From Paenibacillus sp. cl123 (GTDB taxonomy: Bacteria > Bacillota > Bacilli > Paenibacillales > NBRC-103111): a DNA stretch of 64,000 nucleotides. The position numbers and the translations under genes were made by a program. Shown here in pieces: positions 33,731 through 43,130 of the stretch. The notes beneath the pieces are model-generated. The model was not told the origin of the DNA. It ran no database searches and saw only the letters and a list, made by a program, of their open reading frames with translations. Each line of letters opens with the position of its first letter. Within the stretch, counting starts at the first letter, position 1. Location: assembly GCF_900101595.1 (NCBI RefSeq), contig NZ_FMYY01000001.1, positions 58,735 to 122,734 of the forward strand, read 5' to 3'.

Positions 33731-34252
33731 ATGCCGCCCATGATCGAACGTTATGTGAAAGAAACCCGCTGCTACAAGACAAACCGTGTATTTCCCACTG
33801 ATGTGAACAACCATAATACGTTATTCGGGGGCAAGCTGATGGCCTATATCGACGATATCGCTTCCATCGCGGCTTACAAGCACTGCCGGTGCAGCGTCGT
33901 GACGGCATCCACCGATTCGGTCGACTTCTTGACGCCGATCCGGCCTACGGATTCCGTATGCTTCGAATCGTTCGTCACCTGGACGGGCAGAAGCTCGATG
34001 GAGGTGTTTGTTAAGGTCATTAAGGAGGACCTGAGGACCGGCGAGCGGGATATTGCGGCCACTTCGTTTCTGACCTTCGTGGCGCTGGATGAGCAGAACC
34101 GGCCGGTGGCGGTTCCTCGCGTCATCCCGGAAACGGCGGAGGAAATCCGTCTGCACGAGACGGCCGAGCATCGTTCGGAGATGCGCAGACAACGGCGGGA
34201 GCAGAGCAAGAAATTCGCCGATGTGCTGACGACAAAATTTGCCTGGGAATAA
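33731..34252 (+). CDS. Acyl-CoA thioesterase, hotdog fold
   Basis: 173 residues. VFPTDVNNHNTLFGGKLMAYIDDIASIAAYKHC carries the hotdog-fold signature of the YkhA/BACH acyl-CoA hydrolases (N-H-x-x-LFGG and the D-A/D residue pair in the long helix), followed by STDSVDFLTPIRPTDSVCFESFVTWTGRSSMEVFVKV. It hydrolyses acyl-CoA thioesters in the cytosol. A C-terminal basic helix (RSEMRRQRREQSKKF) is also usual. AGGAGGAAG precedes the ATG at 33731; ATG 33740 is an alternative. Confidence 0.9.
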   Translation: MPPMIERYVKETRCYKTNRVFPTDVNNHNTLFGGKLMAYIDDIASIAAYKHCRCSVVTASTDSVDFLTPIRPTDSVCFESFVTWTGRSSMEVFVKVIKEDLRTGERDIAATSFLTFVALDEQNRPVAVPRVIPETAEEIRLHETAEHRSEMRRQRREQSKKFADVLTTKFAWE

Positions 34253-34375
34253 CGAGCCAAAGAAAACCGTACACAACCTGAAAAACGTACCGCGCCCGGG
34301 CGGGCGGAATGCGATATAATCGAAGCGACCGCGCCTTGCCTGGCGCCTATCCTAGAGTGAAGGACGTGTGCGAAG

Positions 34376-34693
34376 ATGAGCAACATCAATGTATGGGAGA
34401 ATGCCGAGCCTGGCGTGAAACGCAAAATTTTCGAGCCTGGAGCAGGCATTATGATGATGGAAGTTCATTTTGAAGAAGGGGCGGAAGGATATCAGCACAG
34501 CCATCCGCATGAGCAGTTTTCGTACTGTCTGGAGGGCAAGCTGGAATTTACCGTGGACGGGGAGAAGAAGGTGATTGTCGCCGGCGAAACGATCTATATC
34601 CCGAGCGGAGCCCGTCACGGCTGCCAGGCGCTGGCTCCGAGCAAGCTGCTCGATACCTTTACGCCGGTGCGCGAGGATCTTGTGAAGCGCTGA
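34376..34693 (+). CDS. Small cupin-domain protein
   Basis: 105 residues forming a single cupin barrel: the first metal motif is HSHPHEQFSYCLEGKLEF (G-x5-H-x-H-x-E-like), the second GETIYIPSGARHGCQAL. Such small cupins may bind a metal and a sugar or small ligand; function not deducible. Followed by a terminator-like hairpin. Confidence 0.85.
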   Translation: MSNINVWENAEPGVKRKIFEPGAGIMMMEVHFEEGAEGYQHSHPHEQFSYCLEGKLEFTVDGEKKVIVAGETIYIPSGARHGCQALAPSKLLDTFTPVREDLVKR

Positions 34694-34733
34694 TCCGGGG
34701 CGGAACGGTTCGCTGCCCATCTGCAAGTCAATA

Positions 34734-34778
34734 CCGTCTCACGGCGCCGGCAATTCCGGTGCAGGGAGACGGTTATTG
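34734..34778 (+). terminator. Terminator-like hairpin after the cupin gene
   Basis: CCGTCTC (34734-34740) pairs with GAGACGG (34766-34772) with an inner GCCGG-type stem, then TTATTGC. Confidence 0.6.
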
Positions 34779-34829
34779 CTGCAGGAAGGGGTTGCCGTCC
34801 GGTCAAAGGGCCTGCACGACGGGTCCAGG

Positions 34830-35123
34830 CTACAGGTCGGTGAAATGGACCGGTCCGAGTATGGCGCTCAGAAACTCGCCAAGCTCGGCGGCCTCTTCTT
34901 CAGTCAGCTTGTACGCATGCTCCAGATAGCCCTCGGCTTCCAGATCATCCGGACCGAGCACGGCCGTGCGGCCGCTCTGCATATCGGTGACCAGCTTCTT
35001 GCCGTAGAACCGGTTGGTCGTCGTAATCGCCAGGTCGAAACGCCTCATCGTATCGCCAACAAAGCAGACGAAGCGTGTCTTGGTTTCCTCTGAACCGTCA
35101 TATAAATAATCGAATTCTGTCAT
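34830..35123 (-). CDS. DUF3055-like protein
   Basis: About 97 residues from ATG 35123; a GTG at 35135 with a little more N-terminus is also open. FDYLYDGSEETKTRFVCFVGDTMRRFDLAITTTNRFYGKKLVTDMQSGRTAVLGPDDLEAEGYLEHAY (positions about 4-70) resembles the DUF3055 family of Bacillales, recalled by pattern only. Cytosolic, function unknown. It diverges from ilvD. Confidence 0.75.
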   Translation of the reverse strand: MTEFDYLYDGSEETKTRFVCFVGDTMRRFDLAITTTNRFYGKKLVTDMQSGRTAVLGPDDLEAEGYLEHAYKLTEEEAAELGEFLSAILGPVHFTDL

Positions 35124-35247
35124 ATCGGGGTTCACCGCTTTCTTTGGCTGTCATCCTTCAGTCATCCGCATTATACCAGATGGGCGAGCATGGCGGCAAA
35201 GACCCGGCGACAGCATGCCGCATTCCGGTACTGGGGCAAGCTGTTCG

Positions 35248-35276
35248 TTTTCATTTGCGGTGAAACATGATACAAT
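35248..35276 (+). promoter_or_regulatory. Probable promoter of ilvD
   Basis: TTTTCA (35248-35253), 17-base spacer, TACAAT (35271-35276). The leader of about 95 bases shows no T-box or other leader RNA. Confidence 0.55.
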
Positions 35277-35373
35277 CGATAGAGCGAAATAGAATAGGCA
35301 GCCGGTCGGAGTTTAACGTTAGCGTATGGCTCTGATTGAGATGCAATTGATAGAAACGGAGGCTCACCTCGAG

Positions 35374-37059
35374 ATGGCAAAGACCAAAATGAGAAGTGAC
35401 ATGATCAAAAAAGGCTTCGACCGCGCACCGCACCGCAGCTTGCTGCGTGCAGCAGGAGTCAAGGAAGAAGATTTCGATAAGCCGTTTATAGCGGTGTGCA
35501 ACTCTTATATCGATATCGTGCCGGGTCACGTTCACCTGCAGGAATTCGGCAAGATTGTGAAGGAAGCGATCCGCGAAGCGGGCGGCGTTCCATTCGAATT
35601 CAACACGATCGGCGTCGATGACGGTATCGCGATGGGGCATATCGGCATGCGTTATTCGCTGCCGAGCCGCGAGATTATTGCAGACTCGCTGGAGACGGTC
35701 GTCTCTGCTCACTGGTTCGACGGCATGGTCTGCATCCCGAACTGCGATAAGATCACACCGGGGATGATGATGGGCGCGCTGCGCGTGAACATTCCGACTC
35801 TGTTCGTCAGCGGCGGGCCGATGAAGGCCGGTAAAACAAGCGACGGCCGTTCGATCTCCTTGTCCTCCGTATTCGAAGGCGTCGGCGCGTATCAAGCCGG
35901 TAAAATCGACGAGAAGGGCTTGCAGGAGCTGGAGCAATACGGATGTCCGACATGCGGTTCCTGTTCCGGCATGTTCACGGCCAACTCGATGAACTGTCTG
36001 GCTGAAGGACTTGGACTTGCGCTGCCGGGCAACGGTACGATTCTGGCGGTTGCTCCCGAGCGCAGAGAGTTCGTGAAGCGTTCGGCAACGCAGCTGATGG
36101 AATTGATCAAGCTGGACATCAAGCCTCGCGATATTGTGACGATCGAAGCGATCGACAATGCGTTTGCGCTTGATATGGCGATGGGCGGCTCGACCAACAC
36201 GGTGCTTCACACACTGGCGCTGGCACACGAAGCCGGCTTCGAATATCCGATCGAACGCATCAACGAAGTGGCGAAGCGGGTTCCGCATTTGGCGAAGATC
36301 GCCCCTGCCTCCGACTACCACATCGAGGATGTGCATAATGCGGGCGGCGTGAGCGCTATCCTCAACGAGCTGCTGAAGAAGCCGGGCGCTATCGACGGCA
36401 CCCGGATTACGGTAACCGGGAAGACGTTGGCTGAGAATGTCGCCGGCTGCGAGATTTTGAACCAGGATGTCATCCGTCCGCTGGACAATCCGCACTCGGA
36501 AGAAGGCGGCCTTGCCGTATTGTTCGGCAACCTGGCTCCTAACGGCTCGATCATCAAGGTCGGCGCGGTGGACAAGTCGGTCGGCGGCTACCACAAAGGG
36601 CCTGCGATCTGCTTCGATTCCCAGGAGACGGCTCTGGAAGGCATCGCGAACGGCAAGGTCAAGGAAGGCCATGTTGTCGTTATCCGCTACGAAGGTCCGA
36701 AGGGCGGACCGGGGATGCCGGAGATGCTGGCGCCAACTTCGCAAATCGTCGGCATGGGTCTGGGCGCGAAGGTCGGCCTGATCACGGACGGACGCTTCTC
36801 GGGCGCATCCCGCGGCATCAGCATCGGCCACATCTCGCCGGAAGCGGCTGAGGGCGGTCCGATCGCCTTCGTCGAGGATGGCGATATCATCGAGCTTGAT
36901 TTGAAGAACCGCACCATTCAGCTGGAAATCAGCGATGAAGAGATGGCGCGTCGGCAGGCGAATTGGAAGGGCTTCGAGTCGAAGGTCAAAACAGGCTATT
37001 TGGCCCGTTACTCCAAGCTTGTGACTTCGGCCAGCACGGGCGGCGTCATGAAAGTATAA
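35374..37059 (+). CDS. ilvD: Dihydroxy-acid dehydratase
   Basis: 561 residues from ATG 35374 (GGAGG upstream), the normal length; the ORF could extend to 35326. It dehydrates dihydroxy-isovalerate and -methylvalerate in Val/Ile synthesis. Iron-sulfur cysteines are visible in [12 protein letters not shown]-near [18 protein letters not shown] and [18 protein letters not shown]; the C-terminal part has [15 protein letters not shown] and [13 protein letters not shown]. It stands alone, not in an ilv-leu operon. Confidence 0.97.
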   Translation: MAKTKMRSDMIKKGFDRAPHRSLLRAAGVKEEDFDKPFIAVCNSYIDIVPGHVHLQEFGKIVKEAIREAGGVPFEFNTIGVDDGIAMGHIGMRYSLPSREIIADSLETVVSAHWFDGMVCIPNCDKITPGMMMGALRVNIPTLFVSGGPMKAGKTSDGRSISLSSVFEGVGAYQAGKIDEKGLQELEQYGCPTCGSCSGMFTANSMNCLAEGLGLALPGNGTILAVAPERREFVKRSATQLMELIKLDIKPRDIVTIEAIDNAFALDMAMGGSTNTVLHTLALAHEAGFEYPIERINEVAKRVPHLAKIAPASDYHIEDVHNAGGVSAILNELLKKPGAIDGTRITVTGKTLAENVAGCEILNQDVIRPLDNPHSEEGGLAVLFGNLAPNGSIIKVGAVDKSVGGYHKGPAICFDSQETALEGIANGKVKEGHVVVIRYEGPKGGPGMPEMLAPTSQIVGMGLGAKVGLITDGRFSGASRGISIGHISPEAAEGGPIAFVEDGDIIELDLKNRTIQLEISDEEMARRQANWKGFESKVKTGYLARYSKLVTSASTGGVMKV

Positions 37060-37072
37060 TTTCAGTCAGCAG

Positions 37073-37111
37073 AAAGCCGTTTCGGGGTTTGTTACCCGGA
37101 ACGGCTTTTTT
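37073..37111 (+). terminator. Terminator of ilvD
   Basis: Fourteen-base arms (37073-37086 and 37095-37108) pair with one mismatch, followed by further T. Confidence 0.9.
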
Positions 37112-37169
37112 AATAATTTCAGAACGTTAAACCATAAGGCATTGTCCCGGGTGGAAAGGCTATGCGGAA

Positions 37170-37460
37170 TTACGGCTCTTCGGAATCATGCGTCGGATGG
37201 TCGCCGGGATATTCCCGCGGAAGACCGGCGTGCAGCTCGCGGTTTTCGTACGTGAAGGAGTTCGGGGGCCGCTGGTCTTCTCTCCAAGGGCTGCTTTTGC
37301 CCAAGGATTCCGTCAGCAGATCGCTGCCGTACGGTCCTTCCGGAAACTCCTCGGCGGTCAAATCGTTGCGCGAGGATTCGACAGTCGACAGATCGGTATA
37401 TTTGCGTTCGGGCGCCTCTTCGATAAAGCCGGCCTGATTATTGCTGTCAGATGCGGTCAT
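37170..37460 (-). CDS. Hydrophilic hypothetical protein
   Basis: 96 residues, very rich in Glu/Pro/Ser/Asp/Arg, likely intrinsically disordered, without signal or membrane segment. ATG 37460 is seven bases from AAAGGAGGA, which is better spaced than the ATG at 37466. The overlapping plus-strand frames have no RBS. Function unknown. Confidence 0.65.
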   Translation of the reverse strand: MTASDSNNQAGFIEEAPERKYTDLSTVESSRNDLTAEEFPEGPYGSDLLTESLGKSSPWREDQRPPNSFTYENRELHAGLPREYPGDHPTHDSEEP

Positions 37461-37592
37461 GAGCATGTCCTCCTTTCTGGGCTGCAGAGCTTCTGAATCA
37501 TTTATGTTATTAAGTTATCCGTTAGCGGGATGCTTTATCCCGTTAAACGCCAACGAGCCAAACCATAGGTTCGCCCGTATTTCGCTGAACAA

Positions 37593-37622
37593 TTGACGGT
37601 ATATACAGGTTCGTGATAGTAT
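37593..37622 (+). promoter_or_regulatory. SigA-type promoter of the HRDC gene
   Basis: TTGACG (37593-37598), 18-base spacer, TAGTAT (37617-37622). Transcription would begin about 37629, just before a palindrome and a terminator. Confidence 0.7.
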
Positions 37623-37641
37623 GGTAATAATTTCAAACGCG

Positions 37642-37657
37642 TGGACTGAACAGTCCA
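37642..37657 (+). promoter_or_regulatory. Perfect palindrome TGGACTGAACAGTCCA, operator candidate
   Basis: Seven-base arms around AA, located about 13-28 bases after the predicted transcription start. The form resembles TetR-family operators; no TetR gene is adjacent. Confidence 0.6.
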
Positions 37658-37663
37658 ATGAGG

Positions 37664-37708
37664 AAGCACCTCTTTTTTGCCGGCAGCGGCAGGAGAGGTG
37701 CTTTTTTG
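37664..37708 (+). terminator. Leader terminator upstream of the HRDC gene
   Basis: AAGCACCTCT (37664-37673) pairs with AGAGGTGCTT (37694-37703) followed by TTTT. It lies between the promoter and the start codon at 37745, so it may attenuate expression. Confidence 0.8.
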
Positions 37709-37744
37709 CGTTTGATGACACTTAATTTCAGGGAGGGATTTGGG

Positions 37745-38764
37745 ATGGATGTGTTGTTTCTGAACAGTATGGAGAAGGTGGATGAACGAGGGGTTGTCTT
37801 CACGGGCCGGGTCTCTATCGGTGAACAGCAAGGGGTTTGGTATGTGATGTGGACGGAGGACACGGAAAGCGGGGCGTCGATTCAGGAGTCATGGTATGAA
37901 GGACTTCATTGGGATGAAATGCTGAACGCATTCCGGCAGCGGGTGATAGCCAAGCAGTGCGAAGGCTACAAGCCGCTGCTGGAGGTTCGCGTCAGCGAGC
38001 TGGACGCCTTGGACGCGAGAAGCGCTTATACCAGCATGCTCCATTTCTACAGCGAAGGGCATGCCGACGAGGCGTTATATGAGGAGCTTAGACAGTGGAG
38101 ACTGAAACAAGCCTCCCAGGAAGGCAAAGCGCCGTTTATCGTGGCAACCAACCGGCTGTTGAAAATGATCAGCGCCTTCATCCCCCACACGGAGGAAGAG
38201 CTGCGCCAGATCCCGGGGATGGGGAAAGCCAGGGCAGGGAAGTTCGCCAAGGATATTTTGTCCTTGACTGCCCAGGTCGAACGAAGCACGGCTTTCCCGC
38301 TTGATTGGGTCGGGGACAAGATCGATCCCTTGAAGTTGAATGGCTGGCTGCTGGAGGAGAAGGAGCGCAAGCGCAAGGCGGAGTCCGATAAGCTGGAGAA
38401 TAAGCGTATGCTGCTCGAGGCCATCGCCCGCGGTGAGACGCTCGACGAGCTGCAGTCGACAATTCAGGTGCAGCGCCGGGAGCTGGTCGGCTGGGTCGAG
38501 GAATTGGACAAAGAGGGCTATGACCTTGGCCCGTATATCGATCTCATCCTGGCGCGTGTTCCCGATTCCGAACGCGAGCAGGCCTGGCAAGCCTTCGAGC
38601 AGCAAGGAGACCGGTACTTGAAGCCGATTCTGCAGCAGATTCGCAAGCCGGAGCTGCTCACCCCCAAGGAAACGGAGCTTGCTTATGAATGGCTGCGTTT
38701 CTTGCGCCTGAAGTTCCGTCAAGAGAAGCGGGACCGCCGTGCGAGAGAGGAGGAGGCCAGCTAG
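37745..38764 (+). CDS. HRDC-domain protein without helicase core
   Basis: 339 residues from ATG 37745 (GGGAGGG upstream). Residues about 120-200 form an HRDC domain, the helical nucleic-acid-binding module of RecQ helicases (LRQWRLKQASQEGKAPFIVATNRLLKMISAFIPHTEEELRQIPGMGKARAGKFAKDIL). A C-terminal HTH-like segment (GETLDELQSTIQVQRRELVGWVEELDKEGYDLGPYIDLIL) resembles the RecQ-associated HTH_40. No DEAD/ATPase motifs are present. Likely nucleic-acid binding; function unknown. Confidence 0.8.
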   Translation: MDVLFLNSMEKVDERGVVFTGRVSIGEQQGVWYVMWTEDTESGASIQESWYEGLHWDEMLNAFRQRVIAKQCEGYKPLLEVRVSELDALDARSAYTSMLHFYSEGHADEALYEELRQWRLKQASQEGKAPFIVATNRLLKMISAFIPHTEEELRQIPGMGKARAGKFAKDILSLTAQVERSTAFPLDWVGDKIDPLKLNGWLLEEKERKRKAESDKLENKRMLLEAIARGETLDELQSTIQVQRRELVGWVEELDKEGYDLGPYIDLILARVPDSEREQAWQAFEQQGDRYLKPILQQIRKPELLTPKETELAYEWLRFLRLKFRQEKRDRRAREEEAS

Positions 38765-38781
38765 AATTTGCGCACAAAAAA

Positions 38782-38806
38782 ACTGGCTCTGCGAGTCAGA
38801 GCCAGT
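38782..38806. terminator. Bidirectional terminator, HRDC gene and corA
   Basis: ACTGGCTCTG (38782-38791) and CAGAGCCAGT (38797-38806) pair perfectly, with A-rich left and T-rich right flanks; the stop codon of corA falls in the loop side. Confidence 0.85.
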
Positions 38807-39731
38807 CTTTCTTACGGAAAATATATAACATAAACATACCAAGGCAAACCATTGTTATAACCGCGATCATTCCGCCATATTGCCAGTGCAGGCCAGGTAT
38901 ATAGTCGAAATTCATCCCATATATGCCGGTAATGAAGGTGAGCGGCATGAAGATCGTCGTCAGCGCCGTAAACACGCGCATGATTTCATTGGCCCGGCTT
39001 GCCAGGCTGGATTGATAGGCTTCGCGCAAGTTGCCCATCAGATCGCGGAAGGTGTCGAAGGTTTCGGATATTTTCACGGCGTTCTCGAAGATGTCGCCGA
39101 AATATTTGCGCAGCGGTTCGCTGATGAGCTTCAAATCTTTTTTATTTAAAGTGTTAAGAACTTCTTTCTGAGGAACAAGCACTTTTTTCAACCAAAGAAT
39201 TTCGCTCCGCAGCCCGATGATTTCATTCAGATGCGACTTCTTCGTATGCATCAGAATATCTTCCTCAAGCTTCTCGATCTTCGCTTCGATCCGGTCGCCG
39301 ACGATCGTATAATTATCGACGATCAGGTCCATCAGATGATACAGGAACTGGTCGGGAGCGGTAACCTCTTCTTCCCACAGCACAGGCTTGAGGGCGCGAA
39401 TTTCGTTGATTTTCTGCCGGGTGATCGTAATAATATAATGCTTGCCCAGAAAGATATTCAATGCGCGCAGGAAAATCTCCTCGTCGTCGAATCGGATGCT
39501 GTTGACCACGACAAAATAATGCGTGTCGTACAGCTCAATCTTGGGCCGCTGCTCCTCTTCGGTGAGCACATCCTCCACAGCCAGCTCGTGAAGATGAAAC
39601 AAGGGCTGCAGCAGCTCCAAATCCTCAGGCTCGGCGTCAATCCAGTAAAAGCCGTGCTGGGGAGCTTCAACCGTTTGGGTAATATCGTCTACAAGTGTAA
39701 AAATGCCGTCTTGAACCAAGCGTGCCTTCAC
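38796..39731 (-). CDS. corA: CorA family magnesium transporter
   Basis: About 311 residues from GTG 39731 (AAAGGGGTGAGACCT upstream; a GTG at 39740 is also open). N-terminal cytosolic alpha/beta domain, long stalk helix, and two C-terminal transmembrane helices with the invariant GMN in ITGIYGMNFDYIP between them, ending in a basic KKDWL. CorA pentamers import Mg2+ (also Co2+). No M-box was seen in the long upstream region. Confidence 0.95.
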   Translation of the reverse strand: MKARLVQDGIFTLVDDITQTVEAPQHGFYWIDAEPEDLELLQPLFHLHELAVEDVLTEEEQRPKIELYDTHYFVVVNSIRFDDEEIFLRALNIFLGKHYIITITRQKINEIRALKPVLWEEEVTAPDQFLYHLMDLIVDNYTIVGDRIEAKIEKLEEDILMHTKKSHLNEIIGLRSEILWLKKVLVPQKEVLNTLNKKDLKLISEPLRKYFGDIFENAVKISETFDTFRDLMGNLREAYQSSLASRANEIMRVFTALTTIFMPLTFITGIYGMNFDYIPGLHWQYGGMIAVITMVCLGMFMLYIFRKKDWL

Positions 39732-40074
39732 AGGTCTCACCCCTTTCGCGGTTTACCTGATCGGAAAGCGCGGCAGCCGCAGCTCTATCGCGAGCCGCCA
39801 TCCGCTGGGTCTAGGCACATCCACGTATTCTCACGAACGCGCATGCCAAGCGGGCAGCAGCCGGATTCCGATCCAGGTCTTCTTATGTCGATATGAATCG
39901 TTGGAACGACTTATCGGGTCTCCGTCCATTCGAAAGCTGCACCCCTTTAGGCAGAAGTTTGTCGAATACTTGTCTAGTATACCCCTTCAATTTTGAGAAT
40001 ACAATCAATTTGTATGAGGATAGTCCTCTTGTGCTACACTATGGCGACAGCCCTTTTTTGGTGCATGCTGCTGC
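39732..40074. other. Long upstream region of corA and metA
   Basis: About 340 bases with no supported gene. It contains the perfect hairpin GAGGATAGTCCTC (40017-40029) and the promoter side of corA, whose -35/-10 I could not place convincingly. Confidence 0.5.
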
Positions 40075-40103
40075 TTGACGCGCCAAGCATTTTCGATTAC
40101 ATT
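40075..40103 (+). promoter_or_regulatory. Promoter of metA-metI
   Basis: TTGACG (40075-40080), 17-base spacer, TACATT (40098-40103), about 60 bases before the SAM riboswitch. Confidence 0.65.
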
Positions 40104-40163
40104 AGTTATATTGAAAGCTTAGCTTAAGCGTTACAACACTAACTGAATAGATTCGGTTTCACA

Positions 40164-40337
40164 CTCTTATCAAGAGCAGGTTGAGGGACTAGCCCGATGA
40201 TACCCGGCAACCGACACAAGATGGCGTTAGCTCACCCCTCGCGGTGATGCGGCGGCTGCCAGCTTGTGCACGGTGCTAATTCTTGCGGAGCCTTTTACTG
40301 GGGAGCTTCTCCAGGCAAAGATTCTGACAGATGAGAG
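40164..40337 (+). ncRNA. SAM-I (S-box) riboswitch
   Basis: Core sequence CTTATCAAGAGCAGGTTGAGGGACTAGCCCGATGATACCCGGCAACC (40165-40213) is the conserved S-box 5' half. P1 pairs CTCTTATC (40164-40171) with GATGAGAG (40330-40337). The 3' arm continues into GAGAGAGG, which can instead pair with the terminator's CCTTTCTCTC (40360-40369): an OFF switch that stops metA transcription when SAM is high. Confidence 0.96.
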
Positions 40338-40354
40338 AGGACGATGTATTATAC

Positions 40355-40393
40355 AAAGGCCTTTCTCTCGTGCGTGCGAAGAAGGCCTTTTTC
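40355..40393 (+). terminator. Terminator of the SAM riboswitch
   Basis: AAAGGCCTT (40355-40363) and AAGGCCTTT (40382-40390), then TTC; competes with the antiterminator described above. Confidence 0.85.
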
Positions 40394-40476
40394 ATTTGTC
40401 CGCGCTTATCCGCGGCGGCTGACTCCAGCACAGAGTGCGAGAAATTTCGAATCCAAAAAGAAAAGGAGTGATCCAG

Positions 40477-41403
40477 GTGCCTATCAAAATTCCGGACCAT
40501 CTGCCCGCCAAGGAAGTGCTGAGTAATGAGAATATTTTTGTCATGGACGAGAGCGTAGCGTTTCAGCAGGATATTCGTCCGCTTCGCATTGTGATTCTGA
40601 ATCTGATGCCTACCAAGGAGACGACGGAAACGCAGCTGCTCCGGCTTATCGGCAATACGCCGCTGCAGGTCGAGTTCGTGCTGGTGCATCCGAAAACCCA
40701 CACGTCCAAAAACACCTCTGCGGAGCATCTTCAGCAATTCTACAAAACGTTCGACGATATCAAATACGAGCGGATGGATGGGATGATTATCACCGGCGCT
40801 CCGGTCGAAACGATGGATTTCGAAGATGTCACCTACTGGAACGAGCTTCGGCAGATTATGGATTGGAGCAAGACGAACGTCACTTCCACTCTCCATATAT
40901 GCTGGGCGGCTCAAGCCGGCTTGTACCACCATTTCGGGATAAACAAGTACGGGCTCCCCGAGAAAATATTCGGCGTATTCCCGCACACGGTGACTACTCC
41001 CAATGTAAAGCTCGTACGGGGCTTCGACGAGATGTTTCTGGCGCCGCAATCCCGCCATACCGAGGTTCGGCGCGAGGATATCGAGGCGGTAGAAGAGCTG
41101 GAGATTTTGTCCGAATCGGAGGATGCCGGCGTCTATATTGCGGCAACACGCGATGGAAGGCAAATTTTCGTAACCGGACATTCCGAATATGACGCATGTA
41201 CATTGAAGGCCGAATATGACCGCGATGTGAGCAAGGGCATGGAGATCGCGATACCGAAAAACTATTACCCGAACGACGATCCTTCCAAACCGCCGCTTAA
41301 CACGTGGCGGGCGCATGCGAACCTGTTGTTCTCCAACTGGTTGAACTATTATGTATATCAAGAGACGCCTTACGATCTATATAAGGGGGACTACGTTATA
41401 TGA
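40477..41403 (+). CDS. metA: Homoserine O-acyltransferase (probably acetyl-CoA dependent)
   Basis: 308 residues from GTG 40477 (AAGGAG upstream). Acylates homoserine, the first step of methionine synthesis. The catalytic Cys falls exactly at residue 142 ([13 protein letters not shown]); residue 111 is Glu (TGAPVE), where Gly favours succinyl-CoA and Glu acetyl-CoA (established for E. coli versus Bacillus MetA). Hence an O-acetyltransferase by that rule. Controlled by the S-box; overlaps metI by four bases. Confidence 0.94.
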   Translation: MPIKIPDHLPAKEVLSNENIFVMDESVAFQQDIRPLRIVILNLMPTKETTETQLLRLIGNTPLQVEFVLVHPKTHTSKNTSAEHLQQFYKTFDDIKYERMDGMIITGAPVETMDFEDVTYWNELRQIMDWSKTNVTSTLHICWAAQAGLYHHFGINKYGLPEKIFGVFPHTVTTPNVKLVRGFDEMFLAPQSRHTEVRREDIEAVEELEILSESEDAGVYIAATRDGRQIFVTGHSEYDACTLKAEYDRDVSKGMEIAIPKNYYPNDDPSKPPLNTWRAHANLLFSNWLNYYVYQETPYDLYKGDYVI

Positions 41404-42602
41404 GTTCGAGTGATAACAGGCAGCCGTTGAAAATCGAGAGCAGGCTGGCTCAGATCGGTTCTGTGGAGGAGCCGGTAACCGGGGCTGTCAGCTTCCCGAT
41501 CTATCAGGCGACAGCCTTCCGCCATCCTCAGCTGGGGAAAAGCACGGGCTTCGACTATGCGAGAACGAAAAGCCCGACGCGCAAAGTGCTGGAGGATGCG
41601 ATCGCTCAGCTCGAATCCGGGGATGCCGGCTTCGCCTGCAGCTCCGGTATGGCCGCTCTGCAAACCGTGTTCGCCAAGTTCGGGCAGGGTGACCATCTGA
41701 TCGTTTCCCTGGATCTATATGGCGGCACGTACCGGCTGATCGAGAAAGTGATGTCGCGTTATGGCGTTACCGCTTCTTATGTCGATACCAACGACTTGGA
41801 GGCATTGGAGGCTCTTGCGCAGCCTAACACAAAGGCGATCGTCATCGAGACGCCGACCAATCCGCTTATGATGATCACGGATATCGAGAAAGTTTGCGCA
41901 TGGGCCAGAGCGAAAGGAATTCTCTCCATCGTCGACAATACGCTGCTGACGCCGTTCTTCCAGCGTCCGATCGAGCTTGGCGCGGACGTGGTGGTCCATA
42001 GCGCAACGAAATATTTAGGCGGCCATAACGATGTGCTGGCCGGTCTGATCGTGACGAAGGGCAAGGAGCTGTCCGAGGAGATAGCGTTCCTGCACAACTC
42101 GATCGGCGCGGTGCTGAACCCGCAGGACAGCTGGCTGCTGATGCGCGGCATGAAGACGCTGGCTATCCGCATGGAGCGCCACGAGCATAACGCGACCCGG
42201 ATCGCGGAATATTTGCAGCAGCATCCGGACGTAGAGGTCGTCTATTATCCGGCTCTTCCTTCGCACCCGGGGCATGATGTCCAGCGCAGACAATCGTCGG
42301 GCAACACCGGCATCTTCTCCTTTAAAATGAAGGATGCCCGTTATATCGAGCCTATCCTGAGGCATATCCGGCTCATTGCCTTCGCCGAGAGCCTGGGCGG
42401 CGTCGAATCGCTGATGACTTATCCGGCAGTCCAGACCCATGCGGACATCCCCGAGGAGATCCGGCTTAAGGTCGGCGTGGACGACAAGCTGCTTCGTTAT
42501 TCGGTTGGAATTGAACATGTGGAGGATTTGATTGCCGACCTGGCAAGAGCAATTGAACTGGCCAAGCAAGAGGTCGAAGCCGGTCTGACCTTGCAGAGCT
42601 GA
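41400..42602 (+). CDS. metI: Cystathionine gamma-synthase/O-acetylhomoserine thiolyase
   Basis: 400 residues, Cys/Met-metabolism PLP enzyme. PLP Lys204 is in [17 protein letters not shown]; upstream [13 protein letters not shown] and [10 protein letters not shown], downstream [14 protein letters not shown]. It combines the O-acylhomoserine from MetA with cysteine or sulfide. The ATGA overlap and shared S-box make a metA-metI operon as a unit. MetI-type, rather than a beta-lyase, is inferred from this partnership. Confidence 0.9.
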   Translation: MSSSDNRQPLKIESRLAQIGSVEEPVTGAVSFPIYQATAFRHPQLGKSTGFDYARTKSPTRKVLEDAIAQLESGDAGFACSSGMAALQTVFAKFGQGDHLIVSLDLYGGTYRLIEKVMSRYGVTASYVDTNDLEALEALAQPNTKAIVIETPTNPLMMITDIEKVCAWARAKGILSIVDNTLLTPFFQRPIELGADVVVHSATKYLGGHNDVLAGLIVTKGKELSEEIAFLHNSIGAVLNPQDSWLLMRGMKTLAIRMERHEHNATRIAEYLQQHPDVEVVYYPALPSHPGHDVQRRQSSGNTGIFSFKMKDARYIEPILRHIRLIAFAESLGGVESLMTYPAVQTHADIPEEIRLKVGVDDKLLRYSVGIEHVEDLIADLARAIELAKQEVEAGLTLQS

Positions 42603-42667
42603 CACGGGAGCAAACTCGGCACGCTCCTGCATAAACGGTCCGGATCGATTCCGGGCAAAAGGAGATG

Positions 42668-42703
42668 ACCGCTGCAGCCTATGCGCTGCAGCGGTTATTT
42701 CGT
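42668..42703 (+). terminator. Terminator of metA-metI
   Basis: ACCGCTGCAG (42668-42677) pairs with CTGCAGCGGT (42686-42695), followed by TATTTCGTTT. Confidence 0.8.
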
Positions 42704-42812
42704 TTGGAGTGGAATTTTCAACGTCTTCCTGCTGAAGGCGCAGCTCCATGTCGCTGAGCCTATCAACTGTGAAGTGATCGCCGGAGGCGCCAAGCGCGAA
42801 GAGGAAGCGGAC

Positions 42813-42998
42813 ATGCCGGTCGAGATGTATGTGAATATGGTGCAAGGCTTTTACTGCAAAACCGCGGCCGCTTATTCCCGGTCAGGAAAGGGTTCTCCGG
42901 CTGAGCCAGCTCAAGGAGAAACTGAATCTGCATCGGAGGAGTCAGCCTGCTTAGCTTACTGCTATAGAATGTCTGACGGCAGCGTCAGGCGGTTTTGA
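42813..42998 (+). CDS. Possible 61-residue hypothetical protein
   Basis: ATG with GAAGAGGAAG upstream; the sequence starts MPVEMYVNMVQGFY and is Ser/Glu/Ala-rich with two or three Cys. A longer frame from 42681 begins inside the terminator and is unlikely. The tail overlaps a small CTGACG/CGTCAG hairpin. Weak case; no family recognised. Confidence 0.3.
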   Translation: MPVEMYVNMVQGFYCKTAAAYSRSGKGSPAEPAQGETESASEESACLAYCYRMSDGSVRRF

Positions 42999-43130
42999 CG
43001 TAAGGGCGGTTTGAACGTTTCTTAACAAAATATCGCGACGGCGAATGCATGTTCGGAAATGGCTGGGTTTAGTTATAGCGAAATACGGGTGATTTATGAT
43101 ACGATGGAAAGGATAAAGGAGATGACTGCG

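Noticed and set aside
35251-36831. 526-residue minus-strand frame over ilvD
   Set aside because: Opposite a complete ilvD with all cluster cysteines; no RBS or family features.
39732-40074. M-box magnesium riboswitch upstream of corA
   Set aside because: None of the conserved M-box segments could be found on the minus strand.
42681-42998. 105-residue version of the hypothetical ORF
   Set aside because: Its start lies inside the metA-metI terminator hairpin; only the shorter 42813 start is kept as a weak candidate.
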